Source: Bicyclus anynana
Lineage: Eukaryota > Arthropoda > Insecta > Lepidoptera > Nymphalidae
DNA length: 64,000 nucleotides
Direction: 5' to 3'
Assembly: GCF_947172395.1 (NCBI RefSeq)
Contig: NC_069087.1
Span: 2,666,001 to 2,730,000 of the forward strand
Below, piece by piece: positions 34,301 to 48,600 of this stretch; positions within the stretch are counted from its first letter, which is position 1, and each line of letters begins with the position of its first letter. The position numbers and the translations under genes were made by a program. Below the pieces are notes generated by a model, which made no database searches, was not told the origin of the DNA, and was given only the letters and a program-made list of their open reading frames with translations.

Positions 34301-37300
34301 ATGGTAAGTGTATATGTATATGGTAAGTGTATATGTATGTGTGGTCTAAGATAGTACACGCTTGCCTACGTTCACTCTTGTCTTAAAGATGACTTGGCGG
34401 CCTTGTCTGAAGAAATCTACATTATCGCGAGCGAAGCAGTGGGCAAAAGCTAGTAGATTATAAACGCACTATCTTAATTACGCTACGAGGAAGTAATCTC
34501 CGTTGGAATGAGTCACCTCTCGGTTTAGTTTAGAACAATGAGCTCTTTGGGCACAGTTTACTGCCGCTAACAAAGCGTCTCTAATGCCTTGCCTTGCGAC
34601 ACGCCCGCCACTTGACACTACGTACGTATTTACTCGTAGATTGCACAATACATTACCTATATAATAATAGCAGACGCCACGCGGTTTCACCCGTTAATTT
34701 CCCGTTCCCGTAGGAATACGGGGATAAAAAATAGTCTATAGCACTTGGGGATAGCTTCTCAACAGTGGAAGAATTTTTTACATCGGTTCAGTAGTTTCGG
34801 GGCCTATTCAGTGCTTTAGGAGCCTATTAAAAAAAATAAAACATGATTATATAATGATTTATTTATTTTGCTATCATCCGCGAAAATTCGGCGAACCCAT
34901 GCGACAACGTCACCCAGGTCCGACAAAATACTCTCTACGTACGTTTCACCCCGAAACCGGAGCATCCTCAGGAGATGTTGACTCTACAACGTGCAATTGC
35001 ATTTTCGCGGATGATAGCAAAATAAATAAATCATTATATAATCATGATGAACTTCCGCAAAGTAACGCCTGCTTCTATCCAATATTTAAAAATAAAAGAA
35101 ATAAACAAACAATCAAATCTTTCCTCTATATGATATTAGTACAGATGACTACATTGCTAGAGGACAGCGCAGAAATAATACATTTGCTGGTATAAAAATA
35201 GTTTTGCTCGCTCATTAGCATCGTCTTCTAGTGATATTCTATTAAAATCGGTTTAGCCGATAAACAGACACAAAAATTTAAAAAGTTCGTTTGTATTTTA
35301 GTGTAAATACTCGTAACTATTTACACACAAGCACTTATTTTGAAATCGCAGACAGACCTATTTTATATGTATTGATGAATGAAGGTAGGTAAATTGACTT
35401 TCTCCGACCGATACTGATTTCGACTCGTGATCGAAGTCACGGGCGACCGCTAGTAGCATCATAAAACCCTCCTGCAATAGCTTGAAAAATTCAAAGTAAA
35501 AAAGGTGAATTTTATGCTCTACATTTTCTATAGGTATCTAATAAATGTCAATATCATTAGAGCCATAGAAACTGAGTTACCTGTTTGCAAAAAACCGGTT
35601 TTTGCGACCTTGAAAGCCTTGAATTAAGATGCCGACGCAAGATATTATGATACTTTTGATTTTGAGATAACTTTCAGTAAACGACAATAAAGGCGTTTAT
35701 TCAGAGTTTCCACCTTAATATGTTTCATTATTGAAAACCCTAATAATTGACTGAACTGATTAAAGCTAAGAGCTAAGCTAATTTATAAGATCTTGTTCCT
35801 ACTTGCATTTTGTAACTGCAAGTAGACCGTCTGCGGTTTCAGCCTCATATTTACCATTCCCGCGGGAATACGAGGATAAAATACAGCATGAGTACTCGTT
35901 AATAAAGTAGCTTTCCATTGGTGAAAGAATTTTCAAAATCGGTCGAATAGTTTCGGAGCCTCACCTCTTTATAATAGGTATTAGTTTAGGTACGATGCAG
36001 AATGTCATAACTCGTAACACAAACAGTTCCTAGGATAAATACAACTACAGTTAATAACTATGACTTGACGAGCTTCAAAAACATTTCCACCGACAGCTAT
36101 GGTACGTGAATCACGCGACCTGCTCGCTGGTAAGTGGTCCTCATCTGATTACTGTCAATGACATCCTCCTAAGGGCACGCCGAGTCAACGAGCCTACAAT
36201 TATTCAATCCTTAGCACATTATAGGTAACTGCCGACCGGCGACTTAGCACAAGTGTAATGTGTTTTCATAAAAGTTTAATGACACGTTTTAGTGCACTTC
36301 ATATAAGCATAAATGTACTACCTAGCCTATGGGGATGCATTACAAGCAAGTCAAAGTCAAAGTCAAAATTCATTTATTTCAATTAGGCTTAGTTTGCAAG
36401 CACTTTTGAAAGGTCAAGATTATGTCATAATTTAATTTAATTTAATGGTGGTAATAATAGTCGAACACTTAAAACTAAAATTACGAGGGTTCCAAACGCG
36501 CCTTGGTCCGAGAAGAGCCCACAACAAACTCAGCCAAGGTTTTTTTTTGTTTACCACCATTTCACAAACACAACCACCACACCATTTTACAAGAATTTTT
36601 CTAATTTGTATGTGCCTAATGCCAATCCTGGTTTGTTTTGATGTTTTTGTTTCGAAACGTCTGGAGAGATCGAGACGCTGGTGTAACTACGGGGCAACTA
36701 TAGTCAAATTGAGTAGGTATTTTAAACTATGTAAACAAACAAAAACAGCTGACTCAGGTTTGCTCAACATTTTATCATTATTTACGAATATTATCATGAA
36801 ATAAAACTTCCTGTGGTAAACAAATATTTTTTTAATTTTATATTCCTATATAACATATCCTGTTATTTATCAAACAGATAATGCTTCACTTATATTAAGG
36901 GTTCCGTAGGCAATAAAGAACTCTTATAGTTTTGTTTCTTTATTATGTAGAAGCAAGCATAAGGTTTCCTCGACATATTTAAACACATTAATCAAAACGG
37001 TTTTCTTGGAGGACGATAAGGGTGATTGATTCGTATGTTTCTTTTTTGGTGACGGAAACAATAGCAACGCGGAATAACTGCTCCGGCTAGTACCAGGCTC
37101 CGGTTCACTAATTTTCGTACTAAACTAAATAAAATTAATTAATTAAACTGATAAAAAACCCGACTGCATAAATGATAAAAAAACTGAAAAGAAAAAAAAA
37201 GCTCAGTCCAGAAGTGTAGAAAACAATTAGAAAACAGTCGGGACCTATTATATTGAATAGAATTTCGTCTACATTTTTTATTAGGTCCCGACTTTAGTTT

Positions 37301-37915
37301 GATCAATTTTTATATCATTTATGCCGGGTTTTTATATTTGTTTAATTAATTAATTTATTTCACACTTTTTAGTTACGATAGATGGTGAATTTCGGATTTA
37401 TTGGTTACGTTTGTTACAAAGTACGATAATGTATACCTAAGTCCAACCGAAATTAAGTAAATATTCAAAAAATCTACGCAACCCTCGGTGGCCGAATCCG
37501 ACTCGCACTTGTCCGATTTTTATAATCAATATATTTCTTTTAGCCTATTTTAGGTGTTTTATAACTACACTTCATAAACCTCGCACCTTATAGTCGTCCG
37601 CCTCGCGTATTATGTATAGACTTAATTAATATTAGAATTAATAAATAACGTTTTCCTAATTGTAGTTTTGTTAACATGGCCATGATATACTATTTTGAAA
37701 TTCTCACAAAAATCCCTTGAATTTGATTCGCATGTTGCAATATTCACAAAAAAAAAACTTCACCCCGATTCTATAGCGTCTCACAGTCGTCTTGTTGGTT
37801 TTTTTTTTCTAATTTCACCTATCTAAGAACACTTGGGTTATTCAAACAAATCTAACGTTATCTGAATTACGTAAATCCGTTCAACGGTTTGGAAGATATG
37901 AGGTAATAAAGAATA

Positions 37916-37946
<31 letters not shown>

Positions 37947-40900
37947 CATACAAGATACGCGCGAAAAACATAACCCTTCTTGCAGTCGGGTAAAAACAGT
38001 AAACAAACAACAAATAAACTATAATTAACAATAACAACGAAACGAGAACAAAACGAAATAACAAAAATTACAAGGGAAGAAACTACGCACGACAGACTGG
38101 ATTTAGTTAACGAATCATTAACGAATACTGACATATAAGTAGGAGTATTAGTCATAGACAGCAAATAAAGTAGTGTTCTGTGCTGTGAAGTGTGAACTGT
38201 CAAATGTCAAATCTTCTTTCACTTATTAATACAAAATCAAAAAAATTATCATAGTATATGGTAATTCTGCAATAAATGAAAGGTTAAATTCACATTAAAA
38301 TAAAAGAAATCATCGTTTTAATTACAACTTCTTTCTTCTTTTGATATGAAAATACGACATTTATAAAATAATTAAAGTTATAATTTAATTTTATAAATGC
38401 ACATTTAATACCCATAAAACTCAATATCTTTATTTTTCATAATGGTTTGTGACTCATGTCTGCTTGGGTTCTTTTTATGTCGTTTGTATTGTTTTTGTGC
38501 AAACTCTATATATTTAACATAGAGGAATTAGAAATGGAAATGGATCGCACCCAAATGCAGCAACAAAATTGTCTGTCGTTTTTTGAAGGGTACGAGGTAA
38601 ACTCAGTCATCGATAATATTTAACAAAAATAAATAATAAAATATTTAACAAGAATAATATAATCTGTACACAGAATATTAAATTAATGGATCGATGTTTT
38701 GCTATTTGTTCGTTCGTTAGAAGAATAGTATCTATTTTTCTTTTAGATATTGTTTTTATTACAAATTTATTATTTATTATAATTATGGTTTTGATGACCT
38801 CCGTGGCGCAATGGTATGCGCGGTGGATTTACAAGAAGGAGGTCCTGGGTTGGATTCCCGACTGGGCTGATTGAGGTTTTCTTAATTGGACCAGGTCTGG
38901 CTGGTGGAAGGCTTCGGCCGTGGCTAGTTACCACCCTACCGGCAAAGACGTACCGCCCAGCGATTTAGCGTTCTGGTACGATGCCGTAACCGAAAGGGGT
39001 GTGGATTTTCATCCTCCTCCTTACAAGTTAGCCCGCTTCCATCTAAGACTACATCATCACTTACCATCAGGTGAGATTGTAGTCAAGGGCTAACTTGTAA
39101 ACAATAAAAAAAAAATCTTAGATTGCATCATCGCTTACCATCAGGTGAAACTGAAATCGAACGTCACGTCATCTTTTAGTGAATTAGAAGTTGTTGACCA
39201 TTTTTCATGCCATTGAACTACTTACTACACAAACCGGAATGATTAGGGAGTTTTTTCAGTCGACGAAAACGATTACAACAATGAAACATCAATACGATAT
39301 AAGTATACACGCGTTAGATCGTTGATTGATTGACAGAGAGGTAACGTCTTGCGAGGCAGGTCCTTCTATAATTAGTCCAAGATAATTAATTAATTGTATG
39401 TGAATCCGGGCTCAAAAGGGCTAGAACCCAGAGCCGTAAAGCTTATTATTAAAAATAAAATGTATGTGAATCGAAACGAAAAGTGTCGCCTAAAAGAACC
39501 TTTTTGAGAAGTGATATTGTTGTGTAAAAAGCCTAAAGTTGTGGACTATAGTATTCAAATAAAATCATCACTTACCTACACGTACCTTTACAACGTAATC
39601 TATACTAATATTATAAAGAGGTAAAGTTTGTAAGTTTGTAACATTCTTTAAATGGGGTAATCTTCGGAACTACTGGTCCGATTTCAAAAATTCGTTTACC
39701 AGTAGAATGCTACATTATCGGGGAGTGCTATAGGCTATATATTTTATATTGGTATCATATATATTAGCCGAGTTAACACAGTTTTTGTCATACAGGTCGG
39801 ACCGAAAATCCTCTTAAGCAGACTTATTCGCATGCGCTGCCTTAACCATTGTGTAAAATTGAAATTAATGTATGGAGGCTTCATGTATCTTTAAAAGTTC
39901 TACAAAAAAGTCCGCGACACCATATATCTATCTTACGTTATATAGGTACATTTTCTTTTTAAATAAAGTTAAGGTAAGTAAGTTATATTTATTTTTCACT
40001 AAAATTCTCAGCCCAGAGTTGGAAAGAAGTGGTGGTGTTACATCCCGTGCTTCGGAGAGCACGGTCGTTATAATTAATATTCATTAAAATCTGCTGGCCT
40101 GTTCACTATTTTTGTCTTTATTATCAACCTGTTAAGATAAACATCAAATCAATTGAGAAATGTCATCTAACTACAGTATGATATCCACCGCTAGGCACCG
40201 GATGACATTTGTTACATAGGATCTTAATTTCGTATAATGTCAACTAGCATACGTCAAAGATAGTGAATTAGCTTGCTGATCTTTATGTGAATTTTGCATT
40301 TTGTCTAAGTAGTTTTCTTCGACAAGGTTCCATCCAATGACTTTATACTAATCATTGGTACATTAAGTTTTCTGTGTCATTGGGTCCATCCCATTTAAAT
40401 TGTGCGCGGATTATTGTGACCGTTAATTTAATATATTATCACCCTTATCCCGCCAACGTGCATTGAAGCAGCGTGGTGGAACTAAGCTCCATATCCCTTC
40501 TTAAGGAATTCTTCTTCATAAGGAGGGTTCTGTAGTAAGCGATAATCATGTAGTAATATTCGCGGGATATATTTTTATGACTAAGTGGCAAAACCTTGCT
40601 CTGAATAACGTCGGCGCGCGCGCAGTGACCTCATCGCTTCCTCTGGTGACGTCACAAACCTCAATGACCCTTGCCCTTTAATAGGATTATACTTCATTAA
40701 ATCTTCCATCTCATTCATTAAGCTTCGTGTATAATTTAAGAGAGATTTAACACAATTTCTTGCTCTGTACAACCGGTACAAGAGCCGTGATAGCCCAGTG
40801 GATATGACCTCTGCCTCCGATTCCGGACGGTGTGGGTTCGAATCCGGTCTAGGGCATGCACCTCCAACTTTTCAGTTGAGTGCATTTTAAGAAATTAAAT

Positions 40901-43900
40901 ATCACGTGTCTCAAACGGTGAAGAAAAACATCGTGATTCCTCACCTGCATACCAGAGAATTTTCTGTATTCTCTGCGTGTGTGAAGTCTGCCAATCCGCA
41001 ATGGGCCAGCGTGGTGGACTATTGGCCTAACCCCTCTCATTCACTCGAGCTCAGCAGTGAGCCGAATATAGGTTGATAATGATGATGATGACAGCCGGTA
41101 GATACCACTAAGATTCCCAACTCAGATAAATTTCATCATTATCATATCAGCCGATGGACGTCCACTGCAGGACTTAGGCCTTTTGTATTGACTTCCAAAC
41201 ATCACGATCCTGAGCCGCCTGCATCCAGTGAATCTATGCGCCTCGCTTGATGTCGTCAGTCCACCTGGTGAAGAGTCAACCAACACAGCGCTTTCTAGGG
41301 CGGGGTTGCCATTCCAGGTCAATTTAGAATTTAATAATTATTAATTATGTTAAAAGTTGGTTCAGGTGTAGTCTTTTGATACTTTCGGCCGTGGCTAGTT
41401 ATCTACGAGTACCAGCAAGGATGATCCACTAATCGACTTAGCTTCGTCAAAGTAGTTAAGTACCCATAGGTACCCATACGTGATCTTAAAGTGGCACATT
41501 GAATCTCAAAGCAAAATGGACTTTTCATGTTTTCTCTCGGGTCCATTTTCCGCTCTTGTATGCAAGGTAGGTAGAGTAATACTCAGAATACAGAGTAATA
41601 TATGCCGACCAGTTTTAATACTTCTTTTTTTAATTTTTTACAAGTTAGTCCTTGACTACAATGTCACCTGATAGTAAGTGATAAATCTAAGCGGACTAAC
41701 TTGTTAGGAGGAGGATGAAAATCCACACACTTTCGGTTTCTACACGACATCATACCGGAACACTAAATCACTTGGCGGTACCTCTTTACCGATAGGATGG
41801 TAACTAGCCTTCCACCAGCCAGACCTTGACCATTTAAGAAAACCTCAATTGGACCAGCCGGGGATCAAACCCACGACCTCCCTCTTGTAAATCCACCGCG
41901 TTAACCACTGCGCCACGGAGGCCGTCAAAAACACTGGCAATGTAGGAATATCTAAGTTTTGTGCCATTTGTAGATACGACATCCAGTTTTGGTAACGCAT
42001 TGTTTATGGTGGGTGGCTTTGGTGAGCAAACAAGTTTTTCCGATGACATTGAAATCGTAACACACATACCTACGCCCATTCTGTGTCATCATTTTATTAC
42101 ATCAACATGACACATACATAGCACGTGACGTCAAAGTACCTACAAGTAGGCCTAAGATAGGCACCATAATATCATCTAGATCAGTGATTCTCAAAGTGGT
42201 CTATGTCGACCCCTAGAGGTCTATGACAACCTGCCAAGGGTCTACGTCAGTGAAAAAAAATTTGGGGGTCCATGAAACTAAAATGGGGGTCCACGATAGT
42301 GGATCTTAACACATACGCTGATAGTACCTATTTACTTTCATCACACTATCTTATATCTTTATTATTAAAGCATCAGGTTCATCCTTCTCACTAAAAATAT
42401 TGACTTATTGCTTATGTTATTTTATTTATAGTTTATTTTATGTTTATTTAATGTTACATATATTTTACATAACAGATACAAAATTTGATTTTGAGTAGTT
42501 TTAATTTAAATTCAATTAATAAATGTATAAATTAACATGTGTTTTTATTGTAAATTTTTAACACTAAACTTCACTACAGTTAGAAATTTACAGGAAATCA
42601 ATATCAGGTAAGAAGGTGGTCTACCCAACACGGAAAAACATGGCAAGGGGTCTAAGACACAAAAAAGTTTGGGGAACTCTGATCTAGATTCTCGAGACGA
42701 GAAGACCAATAGCAGCCCAAACGGAAAATCGTTCTCTTTTAGTGCGTTGGGACGAAAGAGCTGTTACTGGGATAACTCCGATGCCATCTTACTTCCAACT
42801 TAATATTATAAACGCGAAAGTTTGTATGGATGTTTGTATCGTCGGAGGTCTAAGGACCATTGGCGTATCTAGGATTATTTCCTGGGGTGGGCCTACATAT
42901 CACTGAATAGTCGACACTCAATATAAAAATTGCGTTAGCAATATTTGTAGACGCAGACCTCTGAAACGGCTCGACTTATTTATTATTTTTTCTTTGTATC
43001 TATGGTAGGTATCAGAAAAGGCTTAATATATTTTTCTAAATATTTATTACTTATAGTTTTTTTCTTTATTATAAGTTGTAATTGTTGTTTTTTGAAATGA
43101 TATTTTCTGTAAAATTATTAGTATTTCGGCGTTCATCATAGAATTTCAAATTGGTAGCCCCAGTATCCTAGGGGACTATTCTAGGGTGGGCCCGGCCCAC
43201 CCGGCCTACCCGCTATATACGCCTATGCTTCCAACTTAATATTATAAACGCGAAAGTTTGTATGGATGTTTGTATCGTCGGAGGTCTAAAGACGGACGAA
43301 GTCGCGGGCGTCCCCTAACCATGGTAGCATTAGACAAATTTCAGTTTTATTAAATTAAATATAGGCATCACAACTCTTTATTAGCTAGATCAAAGGAAGT
43401 TATCTACGAGTACATAATACAAGCACTAGAATCATTACCTGCGTGGGAGCAAATACGTTTATCTCGATATGTTGTTTCGTCTCTCTCTTATTAGCAATGT
43501 TAGAGAGAGACGAGCGTTGATTAGAGCAATATAGATAATGGGCGCATGATTGCCGCGGCAAGGTCCTGATGAGTGAGGATGTCGGATTAGAGAGATCACC
43601 TCCGTTGGGGAGTGAGAGGACAAACGATCGTGTATTTGATATGGAAGGGTTGCATTATACCATGCTATTGTTTATTCTGTGATTATACTCTGAGTGGGTC
43701 ATTTTAGTTTTACGAATCATTTGAATAGGTATTTGTCTCTTTATTGTAGTTAAGCGATTTGGTATCTCTGTTTGTATGTCACTTCACCTTGTATGTATTT
43801 TGTGGTTTCACGCTAGTCACTTAATGTTTCGATTCGGCTGGAGGTATCAGAGGGCCTAGTGGCAGTTGGATACTGTGACAACCGCGTTAGCGTAAACGTG

Positions 43901-45635
43901 AACTTCTAAGGAATTTAAACAGCGCCATCTAGTGGCACTACTACACACTTGTTTCAAATCCATATAAATTCGCGTTTACTTTACGCGATAGTAACAGTAT
44001 GAAAACATTGAAAATTCCCACTAGGCACACATACATAATATACTCGTATGTCATATAGGAATTTCTTAAATTTGCTGTGTTGAAATCGGACTTACAAAAG
44101 ATTATACAAAAAAAAAACGGTCAGTAATAAATAAAAATACTTATCTGTAAGTCTACGTAATTAAAAGCAAACAAAGTATACGTCTGTTTGCACGTGATAA
44201 AGTCAAATCTATACTTATAATACATCTGTAGAGAGCTCAATTCTGTACATGAAATATATTTCCAAAATAACTATCAGGGGGTGATTAGTGATCGATACTG
44301 ATGCCAAAATGCATTCAGTAACATTTTTGTCTGTCTGTATGTTCGTTGTAAAAACTAAGTACTCGACGGATTTTAACGAAACTTGGTACAATTATTCTTC
44401 ATACTCCTGGGCAGGTTATGGTATACTTTTCATCACGCTATGATCAATAGGAGCAGAGCAGTGAAGGGAAATGTTGGGAAAACGGGAGAAGTTACTCTAT
44501 TTTTACAGCGATACTACTGTAAGAGCTGGATTGAAGAGGTCTAAGGGCAGACGAAATCGCGGACGTCCACTAGTCTATACTCTATACTAATAATATAAAG
44601 AGGTAAAGTTTGTAAGTTTGTAACATTCTTTAAATGGGGTAATCTTCGGAACTACTGATCCGATTTCAAAAATTCTTTCGCCAGTAGAATTTTAAAACGT
44701 TATCAAGGAGTGCTATATTTTATATTGGTATCACATATATTAACAGAGTTATGACAGTTTTTATCATACAGGCCGGACGAAACTCCTCATAAACAGACTT
44801 AATCGCATGCGCTGCCTTAACCATTGTGTAAAATTGAAATCAATGTATGAAGGCTTTATGTACCTACAGTTTACCTTTATGTTAGAACTAGCGGACGCCC
44901 GCGACTTCGTAAGCGTGAAAGTCGTTGTAAACTTTGAACTACCCCTATCCTACCCTACCCTAACCTACCTCTACCCTACCCTATCCCTACGCTACCCCTG
45001 CCCTACTCCTACCCTACCCTACCCTACCCCTACAATACTCATTAAGGCTGCACTTCTTTATTTATTCCTCCCACCGCGAGTCGCGTCGAGCGCGGCAACC
45101 GTTACACAAAAATAATCCATATAGCATGAATTAGTATTCACGCGCGATGGCTTAGCGTATTTCTTGTATAACTTTGGTGTTTCTTTACCGATTTTTATGA
45201 TTCTTTTTTTATTGAATAGGTAATAATGTTAACTTTCTTATTAGGGATGAGTGATGTGTGTTATAAACATAAGAGTAGACAAATATAATTAGAAAGCTCC
45301 GAACTGCTAAGCTATCGGGAGTTAACACGTGTTATTGTGAGTCAACCATAAAAGTTAGACATATATATGCTGTTGTGTCTTATAGATAATTTTTAGGATA
45401 ACATTTCCGTCATACATGATTTCTATGTAGCTTTAACCATTAAGGCTGTACACGCGACGGAAGCTTAAAAAATTGAATAACTTCTCCCGTTTTCTCAACA
45501 TTTCTCTTCACTGCTCTGCTCCTATTGATCGTAGCGTAATGAAAAGTATACTATAACCTGCCCAGGAGTATGAAGAATAATTGTACCAAGTTTCGTTAAA
45601 ATCCGTCCAGTAGTTTTTGTTTCTATAAAGAACAT

Positions 45636-45680
<45 letters not shown>

Positions 45681-48600
45681 AATTTTACTGATTGCATTTT
45701 TGGCATCAGTATCGATCACTAATCACCCCCTGATAGTTATTTTGGAAATATATTTCATGTACAGAATTGACCTCTCTACAGATTTATTATAAGTATAGAT
45801 TACATTATTTTATCAGTTTTATGAAGTTTTGGAGTAGCGCTTTCCTGTATATATATTACATTCTACTATCCGTGAAACCCGTTCGGTTAATTAAATTGTT
45901 GTGAAATGTTGAGTTTCCACGAACAAAAAACCCAGTCACAATGAATCAACACAGTACAGGAAACCTTGAGTCATTTTGTGTCGGTTTATCACAAAAGATA
46001 CAGCTATTAATTTAATAATAGTTACTATATTGATGTCATACATCTACCAAGCTTATCAGTCTTCTTAAATAAACAGTGTTAAAACTTTAACAACAAATGT
46101 CTTATTCATAACGAGACAAATGTATGATTAATAATAATCATAGTTTGCTTTGCACAAACAAAAACCCAGATAGGGACCTAAGCCAAAGATTTTATAATAG
46201 AGATATGTAACTAGCGCGACAAAACTGACGCAAACAAAAGTTGCTAATTTTCTTAATTTCATTGAGTCAGGTAGTAAAAAACTAAAGTTATTTAAACAAA
46301 TAATACCTAAATATTGAATACAATGTTGAGTCGTGTGTTGGGGAACTGTGAAAACTGTGCATACATAAATATAATATAATGGAATTAAATACAAAATTGT
46401 GCATTTGTGCTCAGTAGAGTAGCTAAATTCGGATAACTTTTTCTGGTGATTTTGTAGGCACATAACATATCCATAGTATAAAATATCGTCGACCTAAGCG
46501 GCGTCATCGGGTGTTTTGAGTGAGCGCAAAGCATCGACTGGTGGGGCCCGAAGGCAACTCAAAGGCGACTCAACCTCGACCTCGTCTTAGAGGACCGTTT
46601 GGGAAGGGTTGGCCTGAATGTATCAGTCCTGACACCTACTAGAAAAATGTTGAATGTGCAAGTGGAAGGACATAAGAGGAGAGGAAGGCCAAAGAAGAGA
46701 TGGTTGTATTGTGTGAAAGAGGACATGTGTGTAAAAGGAGTGGATGATGAGTTGACGAGTAATAGAGACGAATGGAAAAGATTGACATATTTTCCGACCC
46801 CACTTAAGTGGGATAACGGTAAGGAGATGATGATGATGATGTATCAGTCCTGACGCCCCCGTGACTGTGGATGGAGCCCACGACCCGGACAAATCCGAGA
46901 CTTTGACTCGAACACGCTGTGTAGCTTGTGTTTGTGTTACCTGGTAATCTTTGTCGATAATTATGCCGTCGTCAGGATCGTAAAGGACGTTTTTTATAGA
47001 GAGAGTGACCTTGGAGTGGAAGGAAAGTTTGCTTTTAGTGCAAGTCTGGTATAGGGATTTTTGGTGTCGCAAAGCTCTTGGGGGTATAAACTCGTCATAT
47101 CTAGATATTGTACTGTGTTGCCAAGGGCTGGGTGCTCCCTTTAAGGAGACCTCTTTTAAATGAAATGTAACGCCGTGCAAGTTTTCGTAGGGAGAGTACG
47201 TTTCCACTCTTCTCTGGGCTTACGATTACAAAGATGGAGGTGTTCCATCATCGAAACAATCTCTGGTATGTATGTTACTGCATTCTGGAGGCGGATTATG
47301 GGTGCGTCACATACAGTGACGGTGTCGTACGCAAAGTGCGTGACGTGTACGCTTGGGTGGTGGTATATCATTTGAAGTAAAGAGTGAATATAGTATCGGG
47401 GAGTGCACGTAGCCCTGAGGGACTCCCGCTTGGCTGATCTGCAGACAGGCCTCTAGGTGGTATCGAAAGCTGCCATTTAACAGATATTTGTAAAGCAATC
47501 GGGCTAGTCTGTAAAGCACACCGAAGCGCTAAGGTGTTCGTGCCGTAAATGATCGAATGCGTTTGCTAAATCGAAGAAAATGGCTCCAAAGGAGTGTAAA
47601 TACAAGAGGTACAAGAGGTACTTCACGCAAGTGAATATAACGAACATGCGATTATGTCAATGATAGTTCAGCAACAACCAGCAGCCTTGAATGACGCAGT
47701 TGCAAATAGCGAGGTGCCAACTGTCAGTCATATCGTACTTGCCTCATATAGACGACTTGAGGTCGCTTCCCACTATGTATTTACATTTACAATGAGGATT
47801 ATGAGGTCATTGATGACATTGTGTCAATTTTCGCGGCTCTTAAGGCCGGTGTGTATCTGACTAGGCGTAGAGAAGCGCATTTGTTGTTGACAAACTATTT
47901 TTCTCATTACGAGCGCTGAAATAAGATTGAAAATTGATTAATAGGTACCCACTCTGGTTATGTCTCAGCGATTAGTTATAGTGATGACTATTTACTTATT
48001 TATTTACTGAGTGAAATCTACATTACTTTTAGGTGTATTTATATTAATATAGTAATTAATATTAATATGATTGATAAACCTCATGTACGGTTAAGGAGTC
48101 CGCGTTAGATTCACGGTCGAGATTTGATCCTCGTTTACTAATGTCCTGCTCACTTCTAGGCTTTGGCACAAGATTTTCGTTGTTGGACTTGGAAGGGATA
48201 TAATGTTGGTTATAAAATATTCTGCCAGGTAAGTTATATTCTTTTCAAAAACCAATAAAACTTAGGTAGGTATTAGTAAGTAAGTACGTACCTACGTGTT
48301 TTTTTCGATCGACAAAAAAATTTACGATAGGTATTTAACCACTTTTCCTACTCTACTTTTCTCTACCGCTATGGCTAGGTAACTCTCCACCCTTTATCAA
48401 AGGAGAATCCCTTGAGAGGAGGATGAAAATCTTCACCCCTTTCGGTTTCTACACGACACGATACTGGAACGCTAAATCGCTGACGAAGCCACGACCGAAG
48501 CTTTCCATCAGCTGAACCAATAAAAAGCCAAACAAAATAGAATACAACCTTAAGAGCGCGCAGCGCGTCGGTACGATATGGATAAAATTCGAAGCGCAAA

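Noticed and set aside
36445..36804. 119-codon plus-strand frame
   Set aside because: Its first third is antisense to a LINE 3' tail and the rest is AT-rich DNA.
37867..38203. Hydrophobic minus-strand frames resembling a membrane protein
   Set aside because: They end in a (CATA)n microsatellite reading and AT-rich DNA, with no splice support or family motif.
44942..45032. Interstitial telomere
   Set aside because: The unit is TAGGG/CCCTA-like with irregular spacing, not the insect TTAGG, and it sits in a Helitron-like copy.
46623..47207. 194-codon minus-strand frame
   Set aside because: It joins the antisense of one LINE fragment (46591-46853) to part of a decayed Jockey-like element; there is no single protein.
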